A stretch of 64,000 bases of DNA, from NCBI RefSeq assembly GCF_014652915.1, contig NZ_BMZS01000013.1, positions 122,839 through 186,838 of the forward strand, read 5' to 3'. Positions 16,374 through 24,655 of the stretch are shown here, one piece after another; positions within the stretch are counted from its first letter, which is position 1; the number at the start of each line of letters is the position of its first letter. The stretch is from Thalassobaculum fulvum. GTDB lineage: Bacteria; Pseudomonadota; Alphaproteobacteria; Thalassobaculales; Thalassobaculaceae. The notes beneath the pieces are model-generated. The model was not told where the DNA came from, did not search any database, and saw only the letters and a list, made by a program, of their open reading frames with translations. The translations under genes and the position numbers were made by a program.

Positions 16374-17480
16374 ATGGCCGGCGTACCGCCCGATCGTCGA
16401 ATTGCCGAGGTCCGGTGGCGCCGGGTCGTCGCCCCGTGGATCGACCCGCCGCGCTGGTCGCCGACCTACGACCGGCCGCGCGAGCTGCTGGTCGTCGAGG
16501 TCGAGACCGCCGGCGGCGCGGTCGGCATGGGCTACCTGCAGCTGCTGTCCGGCGGCTCGGCCACGGTGGCGGCCTGCCTCGGCGAGCTGATCCGCCCGCA
16601 CCTGATCGGCCGCGACGGCACCGAGGTTGAGGCGATCTGGTCGGATCTGTGGAAGGCGAACTACTGGGTCGGCCGCATGGGCGTCACCGTGTTCGCCCAG
16701 TCGGCGGTCGACATCGCCCTGTGGGACCTGACCGGCAAGCTCGCGGGGATGCCGCTCTACCGGCTGTGGGGCGGTGCCAGCCGGGAACTGCCGGCCTACG
16801 GCAGCGGCTGCTGGCGCGGGCTCGGCGGCGACGGCATGGTGGCCAAGGCGAAGGCCTACGCGGCGCGCGGGTTCCCGGCGATCAAGATGCAGGCCGGGCA
16901 CCTGTACGACGACGCCACCGACGTCGCCCACGTCCGGCGCATGCGCGACGCCCTCGGCGACGGCATCGAGATCCTGGTCGACGTCAACATGGGCTGGACC
17001 GCCGACCAGGCGATCGCGGTCGGCCGGCGGTTCCAGGAGCACGGCGTCTACTGGATCGAGGAACCGGTACCGTGCGAGGACTTCGCCGGCTATTTCCGGA
17101 TCGCGGACGCCCTCGACCTGCGGGTGGTCGGTGGCGAGACCCACTTCACCCGCTACGATCTGCGACCGTTCTTCGAGCATCCGAAGATCCCGATCCTCCA
17201 GCCCGACGTCATGCGCGGCGGTTTGACCGAGCTGCGCCGGATCGCGGTCCTGGCCGATACCTGGGGCATGCGGATCGCCCCGCATCTGTTCCCGGAGCTC
17301 ATGGTCCAGTTGATGGCCGCGATCCCGAATCCGCACTGGATCGAGTATGTCGACTGGCTGGAGGACGCCTGGGTGGAGCCGGTGGTGCCGGTCGGCGGCA
17401 GCTATCGCCCGCCGGACCGCCCCGGCCACGGCCTGGCGTTCAAGCCGGATTTCCTCACCGAGTTCGCTGCGGCAGACTGA
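16374..17480 (+). CDS. Mandelate racemase / muconate lactonizing-type enzyme (enolase superfamily)
   Basis: A 368-residue enolase-superfamily enzyme that abstracts a proton alpha to a carboxylate. The Mg ligands are Asp203 (LVDVNMGW), Glu229 (YWIEEPVP) and Glu255 (VVGGETHF). An Asp278 (LQPDVMRGG) and His304 (APHLFPE) dyad matches the mandelate racemase subgroup, as in sugar-acid dehydratases. The usual KxK motif reads K171-M-Q173, so only the first Lys is present. The sugar acid or other substrate is unknown. ATG 16374 was chosen because the upstream extension overlaps the small membrane-protein gene and looks non-coding. It could be a dehydratase or a racemase. Confidence 0.85.
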   Translation: MAGVPPDRRIAEVRWRRVVAPWIDPPRWSPTYDRPRELLVVEVETAGGAVGMGYLQLLSGGSATVAACLGELIRPHLIGRDGTEVEAIWSDLWKANYWVGRMGVTVFAQSAVDIALWDLTGKLAGMPLYRLWGGASRELPAYGSGCWRGLGGDGMVAKAKAYAARGFPAIKMQAGHLYDDATDVAHVRRMRDALGDGIEILVDVNMGWTADQAIAVGRRFQEHGVYWIEEPVPCEDFAGYFRIADALDLRVVGGETHFTRYDLRPFFEHPKIPILQPDVMRGGLTELRRIAVLADTWGMRIAPHLFPELMVQLMAAIPNPHWIEYVDWLEDAWVEPVVPVGGSYRPPDRPGHGLAFKPDFLTEFAAAD

Positions 17481-17538
17481 GAGGCGCTTCCGGTCCGGCG
17501 GGCAGGAGGCATGCGGCCGTCGAGGAGCAGCAGGCCCC

Positions 17539-19233
17539 GTGACATCCGAACCGAACACCGAGGCGCCGAGGCGCGCCCCCCCGGCACCGATGTCGGGGTG
17601 GTGGCTGCTCGGGCCGGTGGTGGGCGTGCTCCTGGCGGCGGTCGCGGTGGTCGGCGTCACCGTCTGGCTGGCCGCCGGCGAGATCGACCGGACCGTTATC
17701 GCCGGATCGCAGCGTCTCGCCGACTCCGCCATGCGCACCGTGCAGCGCGAAATGGCGCTCTGGGTCAAGGACTACGCGTTCTGGGGCGCCACCGTGCAGA
17801 ACCTCGTGGTGGCTCCCGACCCGGACTGGGCCGCCGGCAACGTCGGCCAGTACGTGTTCGACACCTTCAACACGACCGCGACGCTGGCGGTCGGAGCCGA
17901 CGGGCAGGTGATCTACTTCGCGTCCGACGCCAAGCGCCCGGCGCCGCCGGAAGGATTCGCCGACGACGTGGTGGCGGCGCTGCAGCCGCTGATCGAGGGG
18001 GCCAGGGCCGCACCCTACGACGAGCCGGTGGGCGTCGCGGGCTTCGTTCGGCTCGGCCCCGTCGCGCTGCTGGCCGCGGCCGCGGCGATCACGCCGGAAC
18101 GCCCGACCGGCGCGGCGCTGCGGCCCCATGCCCGTCCCGTTCTGCTGTTCGTTCGCGAACTCGACGCGACGATGCTCGGGGTCCTCGCCGAGCGGTTCGG
18201 CCTGCCGGGCTTCCGGTGGGCGCTGGGCGACCGGGCGCCGTCGCCGCATGCCTGTCCGGTGCGTGACATCCGGGGCGAAGTGGTCGGCTTCGTCGACTGG
18301 ACCCCGGATACGCCGGGCGACGCGATGGCGGCGCGGATCACCTGGCCGCTGGCGGCGCTCGGACTGATGCTCACCGGCCTCGGCGCGCTGGCGCTGCGCC
18401 GGGTCGTGAAGGCAAATCACGACCTGCACGAGCAGGCGCGCGCCCTGCACGACGCCAACGAGCAACTGTCGGAGAACACCGCCCGGGTGCGGTCGGCCCT
18501 GCAGCGCGCCGAGCACGCGACCCGGGCCAAGAGCAGCTTCCTGGCCGGCATCAGCCACGAGCTGAGGACGCCGCTGACTGCCATCATCGGTTTCTCGCAG
18601 ATCCTCAAGTTGCAGCACCGCCCCGGCAAGGGCCGCAGCCGGGAGCAGGAGTACGCGGAAATCATCCATGACAGCAGCCAGCACCTGCTGAACCTGGTGA
18701 ACGACATCCTGGACCTCTCGAAGATCGAGTCGGGCGGCTACGAACTCGAGGAGAGCTGGGTCGATGTCGGCCGCGAGGCCCGGGTGGTCCGGTCGCTGCT
18801 GGCCCACGACGCCGAGCGGCGGGGCGTCGAGATCCTGGTCGACGCGACCGGCGACCTGCCGGCCCTGTACGCGGATGCGAAGAGCGTTCGCCAGATCGTC
18901 ATCAACCTGCTGTCCAACGGCCTGAAGTTCACCCAGCGCGGCGGCTGGGTCCGGCTGGCGGTTCGCGTGGACGCCGAGGGCGGCATGGTCATCGAGGTGG
19001 TCGACAACGGGGCCGGCATCTCGCCGGAGGACCAGAAGCACATCTGGGAGGCCTTCACGCGCGCCCGCAATCCGGGGCTCGCCAAGGCGGAAGGGTCGGG
19101 TCTCGGCCTGCATCTGGTCAGGGTGCTGGCGCAGCTTCACGGGGCCCAGGCGGGGCTGGAGAGCGAACTCGGGCAGGGAACGCGCGTGTGGGTCGCGTTC
19201 GGCCCCGAGAGGGTCCGGGCGATCGTCGCCTGA
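17539..19233 (+). CDS. Membrane sensor histidine kinase with CHASE4 periplasmic domain
   Basis: A 564-residue protein with one TM at about residues 20-42, a periplasmic region of about 220 residues whose start (MALWVKDYAFWGATV) fits CHASE4, and a second TM near 255-280. A coiled coil (about 285-330) then leads to HisKA (FLAGISHELRTPLTAIIGFS, phospho-His in SHELRTP) and HATPase_c (N box NLLSNGLKFTQ, G1 VDNGAGIS, G2 GSGLGLHLV). It would autophosphorylate on His and pass phosphate to a response regulator. None is encoded nearby, so it is orphan in this window. GTG 17539 has GAGGAG upstream; ATG 17590 is an alternative. The RNase T2 gene starts 18 bases downstream. Confidence 0.88.
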   Translation: MTSEPNTEAPRRAPPAPMSGWWLLGPVVGVLLAAVAVVGVTVWLAAGEIDRTVIAGSQRLADSAMRTVQREMALWVKDYAFWGATVQNLVVAPDPDWAAGNVGQYVFDTFNTTATLAVGADGQVIYFASDAKRPAPPEGFADDVVAALQPLIEGARAAPYDEPVGVAGFVRLGPVALLAAAAAITPERPTGAALRPHARPVLLFVRELDATMLGVLAERFGLPGFRWALGDRAPSPHACPVRDIRGEVVGFVDWTPDTPGDAMAARITWPLAALGLMLTGLGALALRRVVKANHDLHEQARALHDANEQLSENTARVRSALQRAEHATRAKSSFLAGISHELRTPLTAIIGFSQILKLQHRPGKGRSREQEYAEIIHDSSQHLLNLVNDILDLSKIESGGYELEESWVDVGREARVVRSLLAHDAERRGVEILVDATGDLPALYADAKSVRQIVINLLSNGLKFTQRGGWVRLAVRVDAEGGMVIEVVDNGAGISPEDQKHIWEAFTRARNPGLAKAEGSGLGLHLVRVLAQLHGAQAGLESELGQGTRVWVAFGPERVRAIVA

Positions 19234-19251
19234 CGCTGCGACGGAGGGGGC

Positions 19252-19995
19252 ATGCGCATGCGAACCCGCTGGCTGCCGGTCTGGCTGGTCGTTGCCGCCG
19301 CGCTGTCGTCGCCGGCGGGCGCCGCCGACGCGCTGGTCCTGGCGGTGTCCTGGCAGCCGGCGTTCTGCGAGACCCGGCCGGAGAAGCCCGAGTGCACGAG
19401 CCAGACCGCCGACCGCTACGACGCCTCGCATCTGTCGCTGCACGGCCTGTGGCCGGAGCCCCGGGACAACGTCTACTGCGGTGTCGGTGCGGCGGTTCGC
19501 GCCACTGACGAGGCCGGGCGATGGCAGGACCTCCCGGCCATCGGCCTGACGGAAGCGACCCGCACCGGGCTGGAGCGGGCAATGCCCGGCAGCCGGTCGT
19601 TCCTGCACCGCCACGAGTGGATCAAGCACGGCACCTGCTACGGCACTTCGCCGGAGACCTACTTCGCCGATTCGCTGCGCCTGCTGGCCGAGCTCAACGC
19701 TTCGGCGGTCCGCGCGCTGCTGGCCGACGGCATCGGCCGGGTCGTCACCGGACGGGCGGTCCGCAAGCGTTTCGACGCGGCGTTCGGCGCCGGTGCCGGC
19801 AACCGCGTCGAACTGATCTGCCGGAGGGTCGGCGCCCGCCGACTGCTCGTCGAGATGCGGATCGGCCTGGCCGGACCGGTCACCGAGAACCGCAGCCTCG
19901 CCGAGCTGCTGGCCGGCGCACCGGACCGGCCGCCCGGCTGCGGGTCGGGGATCGTCGACCGGGCCGGGATCGGGCTGGACGGCGACCCTTCGTGA
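19252..19995 (+). CDS. Secreted RNase T2 family ribonuclease
   Basis: A 247-residue protein with a signal peptide (residues 1-25, ending AGAA). The two catalytic segments are intact: CAS I is LHGLWP with His64, and CAS II is HEWIKHGTC with His121, Glu122, Lys125 and His126. Several Cys residues could form disulfides, as expected for a periplasmic enzyme. It would cleave RNA non-specifically through a 2',3'-cyclic phosphate. ATG 19258 is two codons inside and also possible. It is directly downstream of the histidine kinase in the same direction and convergent with the ornithine aminotransferase gene. Confidence 0.9.
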   Translation: MRMRTRWLPVWLVVAAALSSPAGAADALVLAVSWQPAFCETRPEKPECTSQTADRYDASHLSLHGLWPEPRDNVYCGVGAAVRATDEAGRWQDLPAIGLTEATRTGLERAMPGSRSFLHRHEWIKHGTCYGTSPETYFADSLRLLAELNASAVRALLADGIGRVVTGRAVRKRFDAAFGAGAGNRVELICRRVGARRLLVEMRIGLAGPVTENRSLAELLAGAPDRPPGCGSGIVDRAGIGLDGDPS

Positions 19996-20008
19996 ACGGT
20001 CGGGCCGG

Positions 20009-21229
<1,221 letters not shown>

Positions 21230-21245
21230 CGGAACCTCCTCAGGC

Positions 21246-22211
21246 TCAGGAAACGGGGCGGGCGGGGCGGGCCAGGATGGTCTGGCCGAACAGGCTGGCG
21301 GTCATCTCGGCCAGCACCACGGCGCTGCGCCCACGGTCGTCCAGGAACGGGTTGAGCTCGACGATGTCGGCCGACACCACGCGGTCGCTGTCGTACAGCA
21401 GCTCCATGATCAGGTGCGCCTCGCGGTAGGTGGCGCCGCCGGGGACCGCGGTGCCGGCGCCGGGAGCGACCCCGGGGTCCAGGAAGTCGACGTCCAGGCT
21501 GACGTGGATCACGCCGTTGCGGGACTTCACGCGCCGCAGGAACTCGCGCATCGGCGCCGCCACGCCCCATTCGTCGATGGCCCGCATGTCGACCACCTCG
21601 ACGCCGCGCTTGCGCAGCAGGGTGCGCTCGTCCTCGTCGATCGAGCGGACGCCGACCATGGCGACGTTGGCCGGGCCGACCCGGGCCTGGAAGGCGTCGT
21701 CGAACACCCCGTCGAATCCGTCCTCGCCGCAGAAGCACGCGACCGGCATGCCGTGCATGTTGCCGGACGGCGAGGTCGACGGGGTGTTGAAGTCGGCGTG
21801 GGCGTCCAGCCACAGCACGAACAGCTCGCGCCCGGCCTCGGCGCAGTGCCGGGCGACGCCGGCGACCGACCCCATGGCCAGGCTGTGGTCGCCGCCGAGC
21901 ACGACCGGCGTGGCGCCGTCCTGCAGCAGCCCGTAGGTCCGTTCCGCAAGCACGCGGGCCCAGCCGGCGATGGCGGCGGCGTCGCGGGCCTTGCCCGGCA
22001 GTTCCAGGCCCTCGACCGGCTGTGGCGCGACGTCGCCGTGGTCGTCGACCGCATAGCCGAGGCGGCGCAGGCGCTCGCCGATCTCGGCGACCCGCAGGGC
22101 GGCCGGCCCCATGGCGCAGCCGCGGCGGCTGGCGCCGCTCTCGACCGGCGCGCCGAGCAGGGCCAGGCGACGGTCACGGGAAACGGGCGGGAAGGTCTCG
22201 GCTTCGGTCAC
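21246..22211 (-). CDS. rocF: Arginase
   Basis: A 321-residue ureohydrolase. The manganese-binding motifs are [25 protein letters not shown] and [15 protein letters not shown]. It hydrolyses arginine to ornithine and urea. The length and the text [20 protein letters not shown] at the start fit true arginases rather than agmatinases. It starts at GTG with GGAGG six to ten bases upstream. It is cotranscribed with the aminotransferase gene, and its promoter should lie in the 149-base region shared with the AsnC-type gene. Confidence 0.94.
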   Translation of the reverse strand: MTEAETFPPVSRDRRLALLGAPVESGASRRGCAMGPAALRVAEIGERLRRLGYAVDDHGDVAPQPVEGLELPGKARDAAAIAGWARVLAERTYGLLQDGATPVVLGGDHSLAMGSVAGVARHCAEAGRELFVLWLDAHADFNTPSTSPSGNMHGMPVACFCGEDGFDGVFDDAFQARVGPANVAMVGVRSIDEDERTLLRKRGVEVVDMRAIDEWGVAAPMREFLRRVKSRNGVIHVSLDVDFLDPGVAPGAGTAVPGGATYREAHLIMELLYDSDRVVSADIVELNPFLDDRGRSAVVLAEMTASLFGQTILARPARPVS

Positions 22212-22298
22212 GTCGGTCCTCCACTGGTGACGATGGCGAACGGGGGCGACGGCGGCAGGGTCGTCGCATCGGCTGGCGACAGAAAGTCAGAAAAACGC

Positions 22299-22327
22299 CA
22301 AAATGCGCAGATAGGTTTCGCATTTTG
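22299..22327. promoter_or_regulatory. Inverted repeat, candidate AsnC/Lrp operator
   Basis: A perfect 9-base inverted repeat, CAAAATGCG and CGCATTTTG, with an 11-base AT-richer spacer, lies between the divergent arginase and AsnC-type genes, ending 33 bases before the regulator ATG. It is AT-rich in otherwise very GC-rich DNA. Its place and symmetry fit an operator for the Lrp/AsnC-type protein acting on itself and on the arginine catabolic genes. Binding is inferred. Confidence 0.6.
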
Positions 22328-22360
22328 CTAATGTTCGGTGAGCAATATGACAGGTGTTCC

Positions 22361-22792
22361 ATGGACGATGCCGATCGCCGGCTGATCGCCGAGTTGCGCA
22401 GCGACGCCCGCCTGCCGGTCGCCACCCTGGCGGCCCGACTGGGGGTCAGCCGGGCGACGGTCCGCAACCGGCTTGACCGGCTGCTGGCCGACGGGGTGAT
22501 CCAGGGGTTCACGGTCCGCCTCGCCGACGAGGGCGACTTCGACCAGGTCCGCGCGATCATGATGATCGAGGTCGAGGGCAAGGGGACCGAGGCGGTGTTC
22601 CGCCGCCTGCACGGGTTCCCCGAGGTGCGGGCCCTGCACTCGACCAACGGCCGCTGGGACATCGTCGCCGAACTGGCGACCGACACGCTCGAGGCGTTCG
22701 ACCGCACGCTGGCTGCGATTCGCCTGATCGACGGCATCGCATCGACCGAGACCAGCATCCTGCTGTCCTCGCGAAAGCGGGCCGGCGGGTGA
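22361..22792 (+). CDS. Lrp/AsnC family transcriptional regulator
   Basis: A 143-residue regulator. Residues 1-60 form the N-terminal helix-turn-helix (DRRLIAELRSDARLPVATLA, then GVSRATVRNRLDRLLADGVI). The rest is the RAM/AsnC ligand-binding domain (VRAIMMIEVEGKGTEAVFRR, then TNGRWDIVAEL). Such proteins sense amino acids and form multimers. It is divergent from arginase and ornithine aminotransferase, so arginine or ornithine is the probable ligand, as in BkdR/PutR/ArgR-type AsnC proteins of alphaproteobacteria. ATG 22361 aligns with the family start; an upstream in-frame ATG at 22331 is less likely. Confidence 0.9.
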   Translation: MDDADRRLIAELRSDARLPVATLAARLGVSRATVRNRLDRLLADGVIQGFTVRLADEGDFDQVRAIMMIEVEGKGTEAVFRRLHGFPEVRALHSTNGRWDIVAELATDTLEAFDRTLAAIRLIDGIASTETSILLSSRKRAGG

Positions 22793-22819
22793 CTCGGGCG
22801 GGTGCCGGCTGCGAGACTC

Positions 22820-22832
22820 TGCTATCATAGCA
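22820..22832. promoter_or_regulatory. 13-base palindrome upstream of the DUF2066 gene
   Basis: TGCTATCATAGCA is a perfect palindrome around a central C, 42 bases before the DUF2066 start. It contains TATCAT, which could serve as a -10 element, although no good -35 is seen. It could be an operator or a promoter feature; the protein that would bind is not known. Confidence 0.35.
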
Positions 22833-22873
22833 CGGCAATCGGGTTCCCTTCGACCGACGGGGAGTAATGCCTC

Positions 22874-23677
22874 ATGGCACGGCTCATCCTGGTCTTCTTC
22901 GTTCTGCTCGCCGCGGTAGCGCCGGTGCGTGCCGAGGCGGTCCCCGACCTGATGCGCGGCGAGGCAATCGTCACCGGCCGCGACAATCCGGAGGAGCGGG
23001 CGCGCGGCGTTCGCCTGGCGTTGACCCAGGTGCTCGTGAAGGTCTGCGGTGACGATCGCGTCGCCGAGCACCCGCAGCTGCCCAGGCACCTCGCAAACGC
23101 CGAGGCCCTGGTCCGGCAGATCGAGTACGAGGACCGCAAGAAGGGCGTCCAGATCTCCGACGAGCAGGGCACCCGGGACCGGAGCTACCACCTGCGTGTC
23201 GACTTCGATCCCGATCAGGTGCACGCGATCCTCGACGCGCTCGGGTTCCACAGCTGGCGGGCGGACCGTCCGCGCCTGCTGGTCGTCCTGTCGGTATCCG
23301 ACGACCGGGGACAGTTCGTCGTCGGCACCGAGGCGGAGCGTGGCGTCGGCCAGCGCGAGACCCTGGCGCTGGACGCGCATCGTCGCGGCCTGGTGCTGGT
23401 GATCCCCAAGATGGACAGGGTCGAAGCGCTGGCGCTCAGCCATCGCGAGGTCGCCGAGGCCCATGGGGGCGCGCTCGGCGCACTCGCCATGTCCTACGAA
23501 GCCGACGCGGTGCTGGCCGGAACCATGAGCATGACCGGCGCCGGGTACTGGAGCACCGACTGGACCCTGATGGCGGACGGCATGCCGGAGCGCTGGCACG
23601 TGCCGGCCACGACATTCGACCGGGCCATCGCCGTCGGGCTCGGCGAGACCGCCCGGGTGCTGTCCGCCGGACAGTGA
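22874..23677 (+). CDS. DUF2066 domain-containing exported protein
   Basis: A 267-residue protein with a signal peptide (residues 1-20, ending VRAEA). The rest matches DUF2066: the block EERARGVRLALTQVLVKVCG, then VDFDPDQVHAILDALGFHSW, then PRLLVVLSVSD. The family is widespread in proteobacteria and has no known function. It is expected in the periplasm. It lies between the AsnC-type regulator and the phosphotransferase gene, with gaps of 81 and 96 bases, and is probably its own transcript. The nearby palindrome may take part in its control. Confidence 0.82.
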   Translation: MARLILVFFVLLAAVAPVRAEAVPDLMRGEAIVTGRDNPEERARGVRLALTQVLVKVCGDDRVAEHPQLPRHLANAEALVRQIEYEDRKKGVQISDEQGTRDRSYHLRVDFDPDQVHAILDALGFHSWRADRPRLLVVLSVSDDRGQFVVGTEAERGVGQRETLALDAHRRGLVLVIPKMDRVEALALSHREVAEAHGGALGALAMSYEADAVLAGTMSMTGAGYWSTDWTLMADGMPERWHVPATTFDRAIAVGLGETARVLSAGQ

Positions 23678-23773
23678 CGGGGCCGGGGACGCCCGCTAGG
23701 ATCCGCCTGCGATGAGGTCGGGCCGCGATCCGGCGTCACAAGTCGCGACGTCACGAGTCGGGGTCGGGGCGGC

Positions 23774-24655
23774 ATGAACGATCCGGAAACCGTCATACGG
23801 GACCTGCCGGTGTGGACCGGCCCGCTGACCGTCCAGCCGCTGGCGGGCGGGCTGTCGAACGCCAACTTCACGGTCGTCGAGGCGGACGGGACCCGCCGCA
23901 TGGTCCGGCTCGGGGCCGACCTGCCGTTCCACCACGTGTTCCGCGAGCAGGAGGCGAGGGTCAGCCGGGCGGCGCATGCCGCGGGAGTCTCGCCGGCGCT
24001 GCTGCACGCCGACGACGGCGCGATGGTGTTCGAGTTCCTGGACGCCCGCACCTTCGGGGCCGACGAAGTGCGCCGCGAGTGGCGGCGGATCCTGCCGCTG
24101 CTGCGCCGCTGCCACGACGGGGTCGGCCGGCACCTGACCGGGCCGGCGCCGTTCTTCTGGGTGTTCCACGCGATCCGCGACTACGCCGCCACCCTGCGGG
24201 CCGGCGGCAGCCGGATGGCGGGGGAACTGCCGCGCTTCCTGGACATCGCTGCACGGCTGGAGGCGGCCCAGGTACCGATGCCGGTGGTGTTCGGCCACCA
24301 CGACCTGCTGCCCGCCAACCTGATGGACGACGGCGGCCGGCTCTGGCTGGTCGACTGGGAGTATGGCGGCTTCGGCACACCGCTGTTCGACCTGGCCAAC
24401 CTGGCCGGCAACGCCGGCCTGCCGCCGGACGACGAACGGGCGATGCTGCAGGCCTATTTCGGGCAGGCGCCGGGTCCGGCATTGTGGCGCGCCTACGGGG
24501 CCATGAAAGTGGCGTCGCTGCTGCGCGAGACCCTGTGGAGCCTGGTGTCCGAGCTGCACATGAACGCGCCCGGCGTCGACTACGCGGCTTACACCGCCGA
24601 GAACCTGGACCGCTTCCGGGCGGCGCTGAGGGACTTCGAGGAGAGCGAAGGGTGA
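23774..24655 (+). CDS. Choline kinase-like phosphotransferase (APH fold)
   Basis: A 293-residue protein kinase-like phosphotransferase. The glycine-rich start is PLAGGLSNANFTVVEADG. The catalytic loop is VFGHHDLLPANLMDD (Brenner motif HxDxxxxN) and the metal-binding Asp is in LWLVDWEYGGFGTPLFDLAN. The WEYGG sequence is typical of choline/ethanolamine kinases such as LicA, but thiamine or aminoglycoside kinases share the fold. Its stop overlaps the GTG of the flavin dehydrogenase gene, so they are translationally coupled and likely act in one methylated-amine or choline-derived pathway. Confidence 0.82.
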   Translation: MNDPETVIRDLPVWTGPLTVQPLAGGLSNANFTVVEADGTRRMVRLGADLPFHHVFREQEARVSRAAHAAGVSPALLHADDGAMVFEFLDARTFGADEVRREWRRILPLLRRCHDGVGRHLTGPAPFFWVFHAIRDYAATLRAGGSRMAGELPRFLDIAARLEAAQVPMPVVFGHHDLLPANLMDDGGRLWLVDWEYGGFGTPLFDLANLAGNAGLPPDDERAMLQAYFGQAPGPALWRAYGAMKVASLLRETLWSLVSELHMNAPGVDYAAYTAENLDRFRAALRDFEESEG

